Of a stretch of DNA of 64,000 nucleotides, positions 1-10,896 are shown one piece after another. The stretch's first letter is position 1. Every line of letters starts with the position of its first letter. The position numbers and the translations under genes were made by a program. The DNA is from Eustoma russellianum (Eukaryota > Streptophyta > Magnoliopsida > Gentianales > Gentianaceae). Where the stretch lies: positions 17,322,019 through 17,386,018 of the forward strand of contig AP025075.1 of the NCBI GenBank assembly GCA_036186865.1, written 5' to 3'. The notes below the pieces were generated by a model. That model did no database searches and was not told where the DNA came from. It worked only from the letters and a program-made list of their open reading frames with translations.

Positions 1-549
1 CTTTCGGCCAAGAAGGGGGAAGAAGGGAGTGTTGGAGTGTTATTGAGTGTTTCTTGGATTTAGGATGGACTTAGTTGATTTGAGGATGTATTATTTGAGG
101 AGTTGAAGAAGAAATAAAAATTTCTTCTCTACTAATGGTGGGGGGCGGCTAGCATGGGAGGGATGGGGTGAAAGACAACCTTTAGACAAGTATGGGTGTG
201 AGGAATGGGTTTTATGACAAGATTCTTAAGCATGCTAATTTTTTATGCTAAATGTTTAAAGTGTAAGACAAGTTGTCTTCACCTCCCTTTGTATTTTCCT
301 TTTTCTTTTTCTTTCATGTATATATTTTATTTTCTTTTATTTTAAGTAGTATAAAATTGTTGTGTCATGTATTCATTTTTGATTTAATTTATACTAATAG
401 TTTAAGTTGTTACTAACTAATTAAATTTGAATTTCTATTGTGTAGATTCAAATGTTTATGATATAATTGCTAATGGATCGTACACCTACGAAATTACGTA
501 TATGGTATTGTAGGTTGTTACGACATGACGAATTTCCCGGGCTGTAACA
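1..549 (-). repeat. 3' LTR of the chromovirus (partial)
   Basis: This matches 8597-9145 along its whole length with no net indel. In element orientation it begins TGTTACAGCCCGGG directly after the polypurine tract. The rest of the LTR, about 3 kb, lies before the window. Confidence 0.93.
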
Positions 550-559
550 TTCTCCCCCA
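550..559 (-). other. Polypurine tract of the chromovirus
   Basis: On the minus strand this reads TGGGGGAGAA immediately before the TG of the 3' LTR. It is the expected primer for plus-strand DNA synthesis in an LTR retrotransposon. Confidence 0.85.
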
Positions 560-593
560 TTATAGAAAGTTTTGTCCTCGAAACTTACGTACC

Positions 594-2250
594 TCATACG
601 AAAAGTTGTGGATATTGCTTCTGCATTTGCTGTTCCGGCTCCCAAGTCGCTTCTCGTTTAGTATGATTACTCCATTATACTTTCACAAATGAAATTGTCC
701 GTCTCCTTAACACTTGCTCCTTACGGTCCACAATCCGTATGGGAACTTCTTCATACGTAACGTCATCATTAATAGTCACGGTTTGCTGCTCCAGTATATG
801 ATCCGGATCGTGTACATATTGTCGTAACTGGGATACGTGAAACACATTATGTACCTGAGATAATGTAGGAGGTAAGGCCAACCGGTATGCAACAGTTCCA
901 ACTTTCTCTAGTATCTCATAAGGGCCAATAAATCTACGGCTTAGTTTCCCTTTAATCCCAAATCTACTCACGCCTTTGGTCGGTGAAACTCGCAAATATA
1001 CTTTCTCGCCTACTTCAAACTCAATCGGTCGTCTCGTTGTATCTGCCCAGCTTTTGCTTCGATCTTGTGCAGCCTTCAATCTTTCACGTATCATTTTAAT
1101 CTTCCCCAATGTCTGTTCTATCAGTTCTGGGCCCATAATGGCTCTCTCGCCAACCTCATCCCAGTACAACGGAGATCGACACTTTCTTCCATATAATGCT
1201 TCAAATGGTGCCATACCTATAGAACTGTGATAGCTGTTATTGTAAGAGAATTCAATCAACTTTACTGATTTGTCCCAGCTAACCTTGAAATCCAAGGTGC
1301 AAGCGCGTAGCATATCTTCCAATGTTTGTATGGTACGTTCTGACTGTCCATCGGTCTGCGGATGAAATGCTGTACTCATCCGGAGTTCGGTACCCATGGC
1401 ATTTTGGTAAGCTTTCCAAAATCGCGAAGTAAAACGTGGATCTCTATCGCACACGATGCTGACAGGGGTTCCATGTAGGCTGACTATCTCATTCATATAC
1501 ATGCTGACCAGCTTTTCTATGGATGTCTGGATTGACATGGATAAGAAATGTGCCGATTTAGTGAGATGATCTACGATTACCCAAATCGTATCATTACCAT
1601 TGCGAGTCTTAGGGAGTCCGGTAACAAAGTCCATCGTAATATGCTCCCATTTCCACTCCGGAATCTCTAAAGGCTGTAATAGTCCTGCCGGCCTCTGATG
1701 TTCTGCTTTAACTTGTTGACAAGTATGACATCTCTCCACAAACTCCGCAATGTGACGCTTCATGCCGTTCCACCAATAATTTCTTTTAAGATCCTGGTAC
1801 ATCTTTGTTGCTCCCGGATGTATAGATAACCGTGAGTTGTGAGCTTCCGTCATGATTTCTCTTTTAATTCCATCAATGTTTGGTATACACAATCTCTCTT
1901 TGAACCAAAGATTGCCATCATTATGCAACTGAAAATTCTTCACCGGTTGTTCTTCAAACTGCTTGACAATGATCATTAACTCAGAATCATTCTTTTGCGC
2001 CTCTTTAATCCTATCAATTAAAGTGGGAGTGATCATTAATTTAGCCAGAATATTTGCAGTTGAGTCAACCACATCCAATCCAAACTCGGCTATCTCTCTC
2101 TCTAGAGGCGTCTGCCTAGCATGACTTGACTTCCTACTCAATGCATCTGCCACTTTATTCGCCTTACCCGGATGATAGTGGATAGCGAGATCATAGTCTT
2201 TCATCAACTCCAACCATCTTCGCTGCCTCATGTTTAGTTCTTTTTGGGTG
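594..2250 (-). pseudogene. Chromovirus RNase H end, integrase and chromodomain
   Basis: Integrase joins element cDNA to host DNA, and the chromodomain is thought to steer insertion toward particular chromatin. In order: the end of RNase H (HPGKANKVADALSRK), an HHCC zinc domain (HNSRLSIHPG ... CHTCQQVK), and a catalytic core with Asp in ITMDFVTGLP, Asp in VCDRDPRFTS and Glu in DGQSERTIQT. A tail with FHVSQLR leads into the chromodomain, whose end reads TWEPEQQMQKQYP. The chromodomain is broken by TAA at 675-677, where related elements have a sense codon; the frame then continues to TGA at 594. This block is in another frame from the reverse transcriptase upstream because of a one-base shift near 2250. 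Confidence 0.88.
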
Positions 2251-3120
2251 AAAAAGATATTTCAAGCTCTTGTGATCCGTGTAGATTTCGCATCTCTCTC
2301 CATATAAATAATGTCTCCATATTTTAAGCGCAAATACAACTGCCGCTAATTCCAGATCATGAGTAGGATAATTCTGTTCATAGGGTTTCAACTGTCTTGA
2401 CGCATATGCGATTACTCGTTCTTCCTGCATTAATACACAACCTAGTCCATTCTTCGAAGCGTCGCTATATACCACGAATCCCTCTCCTGAGATTGGTTGT
2501 GCTAATACAGGTGCCGATGTCAATTTCTTCTTTAGTTCGGTGAAGCTCTGTTCGCAATCAGAAGTCCAATTATATCGCATCTTTTTCTGCGTCAATCGAG
2601 TTAATGGAACTGCAATCCGTGAGAATCCCTCAACAAACTTCCGATAATAACATGCAAGTCCTAAGAAACTCCTGACCTCAGTCACATTTGTCGGCCTCGG
2701 CCATTCCGTAATAGCCTCAATCTTTTTCGGATCTACTGAGATACTATCCTTAGACACAACATGACCCAAAAATGCAACACTATGGAGCCAAAATTCGCAC
2801 TTGCTGAGTTTAGCATATAACTGCTTCTTTTTGAATACATTCAGTGTTATTCTTAGATGCTCTGCATGGGTCTCTTCATTCGGTGAGTATATTAGAATAT
2901 CATCAATAAATACCACCACGAACTTATCCAATTGATCCCAAAATACTGTGTTCATCAAATCCATGAATGCTGCGGGTGCGTTGGTCAATCCAAATGGCAT
3001 CACTAAGAACTCATAATGTCCATATCTTGTACGAAAAGCAGTCTTAGCGATATCTTCCGACTTGATCTTCAATTGATGGTAACCAGAGCGAAGGTCAATC
3101 TTGCTGAACACTTTAGCTCC
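2250..3120 (-). pseudogene. Chromovirus reverse transcriptase palm and RNase H
   Basis: This segment copies element RNA to DNA and degrades the RNA strand. It opens at GAKVFSKIDLRSGYHQ, has the template motif LVMPFGLTNAPAAF and the catalytic FVVVFIDDILIYS box (two Asp), then the connection and RNase H (VVYSDASKNGLGCVL, YPTHDLELAAV, IYTDHKSLKYLF). The first base after the upstream intron is 3120. The start at a GTG inside VFSK is only an artefact of looking for a start codon; the real product would be part of a spliced Gag-Pol. The frame is lost at about 2250-2256: after KYLF one extra base moves the conserved TQKELNMRQRRW into another frame. Confidence 0.9.
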
Positions 3121-3189
3121 CTGTACGAAAAATTATATTGATATTTATAATCGTTATATATTTGTTATGTAATTATTTAAATTACTTAC
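3121..3189 (-). other. Intron-like insert 2 between protease and reverse transcriptase (69 bp)
   Basis: On the minus strand it begins GTAAGT and ends GTACAG, is very AT-rich and carries in-frame stops. It splits a block that is continuous in related elements: LFDQLR before it, GAKVFSKIDL after it. Removal joins the codons in phase 0 with nothing lost or gained. At 69 bp it is near the lower size limit for plant introns. Retention would end translation at 3154-3156. Confidence 0.8.
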
Positions 3190-4031
3190 CCTTAATTGAT
3201 CGAACAAATCGGCGATTCGAGGCAGTGGATATCTATTTTTGATAGTGATTTTATTCAGCTCTCGATAATCGATGCAGAGTCGCATGCTGCCATCTTTCTT
3301 CTTAACGAACAACACTGGAGCTCCCCATGGGGATACACTTGGCCGTATAAACTTCTTATCTATCAATTCTTGCAACTGTGATTTCAATTCCTTTAATTCA
3401 GCTGGGGCCATTCTATACGGTGCCTTTGAGATTGGTTCAGCTCCTGGAACGACATTAATCTCAAATTCAATCTCCCTGTCCGGAGGCAAACCGGGTAGAT
3501 CATCTGGAAATACATCTGTGAACTCCTTGACTACTGGAATACTGTCAATTGATGGGGTCTCGGAATCTTTGCCAAGAGCATACACAAGGAATCCTTCGCT
3601 ACCCTTCTTCAGTGATTGAAATGCTTTTGCTGCTGTCAGATAAATATTATGTGGTATCTTTTTCATCTTGGAGTTCCCTTGGTAAATCACTTCTTCTCGC
3701 ATTGGATCCTTAATCATCACACGCTTACCACGACAATCAATGTAGGCATGGTGTTTGAACAACCAATCCATGCCTAGAATAAGGTCGAAATCCCCAATCT
3801 GTATAGGAATTAGGGTAACTTCGAACTTCTGTCCTCCCATTTCTATCTCGCAATTCTTATATATATGATGTGAAATGATCACTTGATCGCCAGCTGCTTG
3901 AACGTGATAAGGCGTATCCAGCCTAGTCGGACAACTATCAAGGTTCTTAGCAAACCTTTTCGATACAAAAGAATGGCTTGCACCACTATCAAATAATACG
4001 TTGGCAGGTATGTTGTTTGTTAATATGACAC
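3190..4031 (-). CDS. Chromovirus protease and reverse transcriptase N-terminus (exon)
   Basis: The segment starts right after insert 1 with NNIPANVLFDSGASHSFVS, the aspartic protease active site (DSG). It continues through the protease flap region (LILGMDWL) into the RT N-terminus (VFPDDLPGLPPDREIEFEI, PYRMAPAELKELK, SPWGAPVLFVKKKDGS, RLCIDYRELNKITIKNRYPLPRI). No in-frame stop is present, and no start codon is needed if it is spliced to gag. It ends at LFDQLR, directly before insert 2. The protease would process Gag-Pol inside the particle. Confidence 0.88.
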
Positions 4032-4108
4032 CTGAGACAATTCATAATTCAAATATGCAATCCCGAATCAAGCAGATAATATCATAAACTTTTCAAAATG
4101 AATTATAC
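4032..4108 (-). other. Intron-like insert 1 between gag and protease (77 bp)
   Basis: On the minus strand it runs GTATAA ... TTGTCTCAG. The preceding exon ends in ACAG and the next begins GTGTC, so removal gives DVVTGVILTNN in one frame (phase 1). The gag frame as read without splicing stops inside this insert at 4068-4070. An unspliced RNA would therefore give Gag alone, and a spliced RNA would give Gag joined to protease. Confidence 0.8.
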
Positions 4109-5273
4109 CTGTCACAACGTCTGGGGCTTCCAGAACCTCCTCATCTGTCATCACATGTACTCTGACATTGGCCCTTGGGCCATCTCTCTGCTGAGGTGCG
4201 GCCCTCTGGGGTCCCTTCCTGGGTTCAGGACAATCTCTGATCATGTGTCCAGTCTTTCCACAATTGAAACATGCTCCAGTCTTCAATAAACGGTCTCCCC
4301 TATGCTGTCGCTGACAAGTGGCACACTTAGGTATCGCAGCTGCCTGTGGGGGAGGTTGTGGTTTCGGTGGCTGAATATTTGGTTGATGTGCACGTCCACC
4401 ATCTCTTTTAGCAGTCTTAGTCCACTTACTGAATTGGCCATCTCCAAACTCTTGGGTCCTTTTGCCCCAGCTGTCAGAATCACGTCTGATGATGTCCCTT
4501 TCTACTCGATAACAGGCATCCAGCAATTCACCAAAATCCTTCGGGTTGGCATTCACAATCCAGGTGCGAATGCGTGGGTTCAGTCCTCTTTCAAACTTAA
4601 TCATTTTAAATTGTTCATCTCCCATAATTGCTGGAACATATCTTCCCAATGCGGTAAATCGATTGGCATAGTCCGCCACTGTCATTCCTGACGTCTGCAT
4701 TAGAGACTCAAACATCCCTATTTTCTTCAAGGTAACTGATGGTGGAATATAGAATTTGCGAAACTCTCTCAGAAATCGTTCCCAAGTAACTGGAGTTGGC
4801 AAATGCTGCAAATTAGTGGTCCACCATTCATCGGCTTCACCAGTCAGAAAAGGCTTGATAACCTGGGCTTTTATCTCCTCTGGTATTTGAATCAGCTCAA
4901 AATTATTCTGTACTTCTTTTAGCCATTTTTCGGCTATGTCAGGGTCAGATCCACCTTCAAAGTTAGGAATGCGGGCCTTCTTCAATTCCCCGTAAAAGAA
5001 ACGAGTACCATGCTGTGGTGGAGGCGGTGGCGGTGGCGGTGGAGGTGTCGCATGATTCTGATGGCCGTTGTTACCTACCGCCTGTCCTATCTGTACCAGA
5101 GCTTGCAGAACAGCCTGCTGAAAATCTCCCTGACCCTGCTGCTGTGGAGGTGGAGGCACCTGTTCAGTGTAAAATGGAACCGGTCCTGTCTGCGGGGGTA
5201 TCTGTGGTGGTGGAGGAGGGGGTAACTGTGCAGGTCTGTCAGCACGCGGTCTACCTCTAGGTCGTGGAGACAT
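4109..5273 (-). CDS. Chromovirus Gag (exon)
   Basis: Gag forms the particle shell. I place the start at the ATG whose first codon ends at 5273 (MSPRPRGRPRA), because the longer reading upstream has only a TTG. Domains: a proline- and glutamine-rich N-terminus of about 90 residues, the retrotransposon gag core (WLKEVQNNFELI, EADEWWTTNL, FRKFYIPPSV, MTVADYANRFTALGRYVP), a basic linker, then a CCHC knuckle CFNCGKTGHMIRDC. The end APDVVT matches the junction to protease in related elements. No internal stop is seen. Confidence 0.9.
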
Positions 5274-5524
5274 CCTATTGAATGCAGCATCATTAGTAAC
5301 AATTGAAATCAATTTGTCTTCCTGCCTAATTCAGAATTTGTAAAATTAAATTATTATTTTTTATCCAAGCAGAACTTTTAAATGTTATCTAAATATCCCT
5401 AACTATTCTAAGGATTCTAATCTAGGGATATCACTCTTGGTTTAAGATCATAACTTAAGTTCTAGGATCATCACTTAACTTCTAAATGCTTACTTTACTG
5501 TTCCCGCCGTGGATCTAGAGCCAT
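5274..5524 (-). other. Untranslated leader of the chromovirus
   Basis: This lies between the primer site and the gag ATG. No other ORF is recognised; it is AT-rich and would hold packaging signals if the family follows the usual plan. Confidence 0.6.
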
Positions 5525-5536
5525 GCTCTGATACCA
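5525..5536 (-). other. Primer binding site (initiator Met tRNA)
   Basis: On the minus strand it reads TGGTATCAGAGC two bases after the LTR end (GGGCGCTACA). This matches the 3' end of plant initiator methionine tRNA and fixes the inner border of the 5' LTR. Confidence 0.92.
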
Positions 5537-5538
5537 AC

Positions 5539-8500
5539 TGTAGCGCCCCGCCCGAAACCAGAGTTCCGGTTCAGTGCACCCGCCGTACTCTACTCATAGA
5601 GTACAAGGCGTCGATACCATACATGTGCATGTCAACATGAATTGTAATCGATATAGCGGAAGCAACTTGCAATAAGCTCACGACACACATAATATTATTA
5701 CAAATCGTTCAAATCCACACAATCACAAATACAGTCTCTCACGATAACTTTATTACATCACCATAAAATAAAGCTCACACAACAGGTACTTGGCTTCAGC
5801 CTACATCTTCGCTCACGGATACTCTATCTAGGGTTCCTCCTCAATGAACACGGCATCAGGGTCCCTGTTCTCTGAAATGTTAAGAGGCAAGTATGAGCGA
5901 TAACCACCGTCTTTTAATCGCTCAGCAAGTATTCTTTATAGATACTTCATGTGGATCATACATGGGAAGACAAGTAGTAATAAAGTAGCAATATTTATGA
6001 AATTACATCAACAATTACAAATGACAGCATCATATATAAGGATAAAACAGAACATAAGATTTGTACCTCATACCTGAGAGGTCGTATCATTCTTCCTCAG
6101 CATATCCTTAGTCTACCTTCCGTACTTGATTACTAATCCATCTTATGCTAAGGTCATAACTTGCATTCATCATATCTACGTGTGTGATCTTTCTTAATCG
6201 TCTTAAAGCATAATGTTCGTACAATTATTCTAATCCTCACATAAGGGACATGATCATGACGTGATGCATAAAACATGGCTTTTCATAAAATGACTTTTCG
6301 TAAACATGAATTTTCATAAACATGACATGATTCTCATAACTTGCATAACATGACATTTTCATGACATGAAGACTTAACATTTTCATCGTTGGCTATAGCA
6401 CTTTTCATAAGAATAATAACGCACGACATACCGAATGATTCTCCATATAGTACATGTACAACATTACATCATGAACATAGGTACATGTGCTAACGGTGAC
6501 GCATTATAACTGAGATCCCGTGTCCCAGACCCGGTGTTACACTCAGCCATAACGTAAACATGGGCCCCTGACACCTACCACTCCGGTCCCGATGTCAGGA
6601 CAGCGCTACAACGTAACATAACATAACATGGTCATAACATAACATGGGTCATTGGAATCATTCGTCTCGTGTTTATTATTCCTAAGCATATGAATTTTAA
6701 AACATGTGATTCAAAAACATAACTTTTCCAACTTTGATTTCATGCAACATGAGACTCGGTCGCTTGAAGGTATTTTGGTCATTCTACATTTTATAATATC
6801 ATCACTTACTTAATTTCCTTCTAAGTATCACGACTTAAAAAAAATACCATTTTGACCTCCAATTAAATACCATTCGGCTATCACACTAAAACAGCCCTCT
6901 TTTTTCCATTTTCATCATGCAATTATTTGGTAACTTCTATTCCACACATACATTTCATAATTCATAGCTTAAATGCCTACATCATGAAAATTCTAATTAC
7001 TTTACATTTCATCTAAGATTTCATGACTCACATTTTATCATAACCTATCTATGTTAGTATATATATAACATGTAACATATCATGTACGTACATTGTAAAA
7101 GTTAGTAGTCTTATACTTACGCACACCTAAATGTGAACTATTTATGTTTCTTACTATTCATAACATAATACATAAATTACATACTTAGCCTACTTTCATA
7201 ACTTAACATATTTATCATATATACATCTATACTTACAAAAATATAATGAAATTATCTTTGTCACTAAGGCCTAAAGGCCGAAGTGTATATATATGGTATA
7301 TATATATATATATATATAAATCGTTTTATGATATATTGTATAATATCCAAAACTTATTCATTTTCATATCTTAACATATTCATCATATATACATATATAT
7401 ATATATATATATTTGTATAAAAATATATTGGAATCACTTTTTGTCATTTAAGGCCTAGTGGCCGAAATGTATATATATGGTATATATATATATAAATCAT
7501 TTTATGATATATTGTATAATATCCAAAACTTATTCATTTTCATATCTTAACATATTCATCATATATACATATATATATATATATATATATTTGTATAAAA
7601 ATATATTGGAATCACTTTTTGTCATTTAAGGCCTAGTGGCCGAAATGTATATATATGGTATATATATATATAAATCATTTTATGATATATTGTATAATAT
7701 CCAAAACTTATTCATTTTTATATCTTAATATATATGTTATACATATATGTATACATGAATCATGTAACAACATATCTTAACCTTAAGTGGTCTTAAAGCC
7801 AATTTTCATATATTGTATATACATATATATAATTTCCGTGTATACATATCTATATATATATATATATATACCTAAAGTCATTGAGATACATGTGTGTATG
7901 TGTGTGTATAAGCCGTGTGTATATATATGTCTATACATATATAACTATGCATATATACATAAATCTATATCACAACCACACATTTGTTTATATATTTACT
8001 TACTTTTATACAAAACAGTATGTTTATTTATATACATCTACACCTCTATAACTACTTATACATATACCTATATATGGAGATCCTTATACATGTAGATTCA
8101 TACACTTATACATATATATAACAACATACATATTTTTATAATGTGTATATAAGTATAAGCTTATTACTCAACATAGATCTATAATTTCTTGAGAAGAAAT
8201 CTTGAACATACTACATGATGATCCAACTTTGATATGAACATAAATATTAAATTTTGGAAGCCATGAAGGATCTAGGAAGAGTACTTGCCTTGGTTCACTT
8301 TTCTTACACTTAGATGATGGTTCCTTCACTTGGTTTGGAAGAGAGATCTTCTTCCTTCCTTCCTAGTATACACGTTTCTTGGGGTTAAAAAGGAGGGTTA
8401 GTGAGCAACTTATGAAGCTAATTATATGGAAGAATCAAACTTAAACTTTATAATGTTCTTACCTTGATTTCCTTTGATTCTAGATGTTATCACCTTCTTG

Positions 8501-9145
8501 AATCTTCCTTAGTTGATGGAGTGTTTATGGTACTTGATTTGAGTGATGTTGGTATGTAGAAAGGAGAAGAAAATCTTCTCCTTGTTGAAGTTACAACTTT
8601 CGGCCAAGAGGGGGGAAGAAGGGAGTGTTGGAGTGTTCTTGAGTGTTTCTTGGATTTAGGATGGACTTAGTTGATTTGAAGATGTATTATTTGAGGAGTT
8701 GAAGAAGAAATAAAAATTTCTTCTCTACTAATGGTGGGGGGCGGCTAGCATGGGAGGGATGGGGTGAAAGACAACCTTTAGACAAGTATGGGTGTGAGGA
8801 ATGGGTTTTATGACAAGATTCTTAAGCATGCTAATTTTTTATGCTAAATGTTTAAAGTGTAAGACAAGTTGTCTTCACCTCCATTTTTATTTTCCTTTTT
8901 CTTTTTCTTTCATGTATATATTTTATTTTCTTTTATTTTAAGTAGTATAAAATTGTTGTGCCATGTATTTATTTTTGATTTAATTTATACTAATAGTTTA
9001 AGTTGTTACTAACTAATTAAATTTGAATTTCTATTGTGTAGATTCAAATGTTTATGATATAATTGCTAATGGATCGTACACCTACGAAATTACGTATATG
9101 GTATTGTAGGTTGTTACGACATGACGAATTTCCCGGGCTGTAACA
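5539..9145 (-). repeat. 5' LTR of the chromovirus (3607 bp)
   Basis: On the plus strand it runs from TGTAGCGCCCCGCCC to CTGTAACA, so it has TG and CA ends in both orientations. The inner end is fixed by the primer site, and the outer end by the match to the 3' LTR. At 3.6 kb it is long, and its centre (about 7000-8160) is built of TA-rich repeats. No protein domain is seen inside. Confidence 0.9.
7262..7740. repeat. About 180-bp AT-rich tandem repeat inside the chromovirus LTR
   Basis: Units start with AAGGCCTARNGGCCGAARTG near 7266, 7450 and 7628, then a (TA)n run, a shared block (TTTTATGATATATTGTATAA) and a second (TA)n run. The two later units are nearly identical; the first is more diverged. 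Each unit start holds the short palindrome AGGCCT. Confidence 0.85.
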
Positions 9146-9853
9146 CCGCGTCTATAGGGCGGGGGTGTCCAAACGGCAAGTGGTGGCTAGAGACCACGGC
9201 GCTGGATTTAGGACCCGGGACATGCATTGCACGGTAGAAGTTTGGACATATCGCCTGACATGATTCTTGTTGCGTGTGACACGTTGATTGAGCATGCATC
9301 ACGTACTTGCGTATTTTATGTGGAGTGCTTTACTTACCGCATTTACTTTATCTTATGCATGTTATCTTATAATTATGTGCTACGTGGTTTTATATTATAT
9401 TTATGTGCTATGTGGTTGTATCGTTTCGGTATGCACGTTTTGTATTGGTTTGAGGCAGACATCTACTGGGTGATTTCCGTCACTCACCCCTACTTCCTAG
9501 GTGAGCCGGATGAGGACTATGAGCACATCTTTTTTGAGGACGGGACGGACATAGCTGAGTGGGCTGGTTGATAGCTGCAGCTAGGATGCGAGGGGAACTC
9601 TGCAGCTGATTTTTCGCAGTTATCTTTTGGGGATTTTCACAGACTTCTTTAGTACTTTTATTATCAGAGTTTTATTCAGTAATGTAATGACGATTAATGG
9701 AGTTTAATTTAAGTTATGATTTACGTTTCCGCGAGAAAAATTTCTACGTTATTTCGGACGTGTAAGAGATTGTTTCGATGCCTTGTATTCTCCTCAGCGA
9801 GATACAGCGGGTACACTATTCCCGATGCTAGGGTTCGGGAGCGGGGCGCTACA
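9146..9853 (+). repeat. Remainder of a Ty3/Gypsy solo LTR
   Basis: The block ends GGTTCGGGAGCGGGGCGCTACA, close to the LTR end of the neighbouring chromovirus (GGGCGGGGCGCTACA) but in the opposite orientation. It holds the motif CTGGGTGATTTCCGTCACTC common in Gypsy LTRs. No primer site follows at 9854, so it is a solo LTR or an LTR broken from its element. Its 5' end is where the chromovirus stops. The 114-aa open frame at 9227-9571 inside it is not a convincing gene. Confidence 0.65.
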
Positions 9854-9960
9854 GATAGAGAGAGGCAAGCAAAAATAAGAAACAGAGTAGCAACTCTAAA
9901 TTTAAGCTACAATTGCTTGAGTCTTATGTTTATTTATGAACAACTCTTCTTTCTTTACAA

Positions 9961-10086
9961 CATCTACAACAACAACATTACCCCATTGCCTTAACAGCTC
10001 CCGTCTATGACTGGGTATGAAGGGTCGGATGTACGCAACCATACCCATGTGTTAGAAACACATGGAGGTTGTTTCCCGATGACCCA
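9961..10086 (-). repeat. Au-like SINE
   Basis: Read on the minus strand it has GGGTCATCGGGAAACAACC, then GGTATGGTTGCGTACATCCG and CGGGAGCTGTTAAGG, and a GTTGTTGTTGT tail. These are the hallmark blocks of the widespread plant Au SINE family, which is tRNA-derived and transcribed by Pol III. It is diverged. I did not find a clear target duplication. Confidence 0.7.
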
Positions 10087-10743
10087 AAATAAAAATTGCA
10101 TGTCGATCAACTGCTGCTTCACAATATAAGAAGCGCAACCAATTTAGTGAGTCATTTTGCTTTATTCAATCATATTCCAAAGTCAAGGAAAAGTATGTCC
10201 TTGACTCCATTGGAAATGGAAACAACTACCATGAAGAGAAATGATCACAGGTCAATTTCAGTTCCTCAACCATTAGATACTGTGAAAATTCTCTATTCCC
10301 TTAAAGATTCAACATTCAAATAGTTTAATCAATCCTCCCACTTGGTAATTAAAATTTCCTTTCTGGATTAAAGAGAGTTAATAATCCAGAACTTAGGTAC
10401 CATTTAGAAACAGGTTTGGTAACAGTACAATGTTGTAGTATTTTTATTGTTTTTATGTATGCATACATGCCCCAATTAAGAAACTTCAATTGCTTGTAAT
10501 GGTTAACTATTTCCAAACTTCAACAACTGAAGTCATGCAGTCAAGATCCTAAAATCAATTTATAAAAGGCGAAATAGAATCCTATGTCCAATAACTAGTA
10601 CCCAGTATGCCGTTTTGTACTGGGACGAGACTAGGCAGGATAGATTATAGAGAGGATCCGATCTCCTTATCCATACTTAAGTTCAACCTTGATCATTATG
10701 ATGCATTATATGCATACATTATGAATGTCATCTTGGAAAGGTG
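10087..10743. other. Non-coding stretch, nothing recognised
   Basis: No domain is seen in six frames. The short open frame at 10096-10323 has no recognisable motif. A small palindromic patch (ATGCATTATATGCAT) lies near 10701. Confidence 0.5.
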
Positions 10744-10896
10744 CTTTAAATCGTTTGATCCAACATTGTATAATGTTATGTGATCAATCGATAGGAGATT
10801 GAGTGAAGTTTGAAGTGTTTTATGAACAATGGAAGGAAACAAGAGCGTTCCAAACACATGAGGTGCTTTACGTGTTGAAAAAAGTTTCCAGAACAA
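10744..10896 (+). repeat. Dispersed 153-bp repeat, copy 1
   Basis: This matches 15901-16053 in the same orientation and at the same length (for example GAAGTTTGAAGTGTTTTATG and TTCCAAACACATGAGG in both). Copy 2 sits directly upstream of the 84-bp array and TATA box, so this is probably a piece of the same LTR or promoter region. Confidence 0.75.

Larger units (their letters stand above)
1..9145 (-). mobile_element. Ty3/Gypsy chromovirus, Tekay/Del-like, cut by the window start
   Basis: The element reads right to left: 5' LTR (5539-9145), tRNA primer site, gag with a CCHC knuckle, protease, reverse transcriptase, RNase H, integrase with a C-terminal chromodomain, polypurine tract, then the 3' LTR, of which only 549 bp lie inside the window. 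The gene order with integrase last marks Ty3/Gypsy; the chromodomain and the integrase-tail motif FHVSQLR point to the Tekay/Del clade. Over the shared 549 bp the two LTRs have the same length and about seven mismatches by eye, so the insertion is fairly young. It is not intact: there is a frameshift in RNase H and a stop in the chromodomain. The outer end of the 3' LTR is off-window, so the target duplication cannot be tested; the 5 bp after the right end are CCGCG. Confidence 0.93.

Noticed and set aside
448..645. 65-aa minus-strand ORF at the border of pol and LTR
   Set aside because: Starts at a non-ATG codon and runs from the pol 3' end into the LTR in another frame; no domain.
5010..5302. 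Plus-strand and minus-strand ORFs of 71-81 aa opposite the gag N-terminus
   Set aside because: Shadows of the proline-rich gag segment, whose reversed codons stay open.
7787..8095. 102-aa ORF rich in Tyr and Ile
   Set aside because: Low-complexity TA/TATATA sequence inside the chromovirus LTR; no domain.
9227..9571. 114-aa plus-strand ORF
   Set aside because: Lies within the Gypsy LTR remnant; Cys/Tyr-rich with no known motif and no neighbouring exon.
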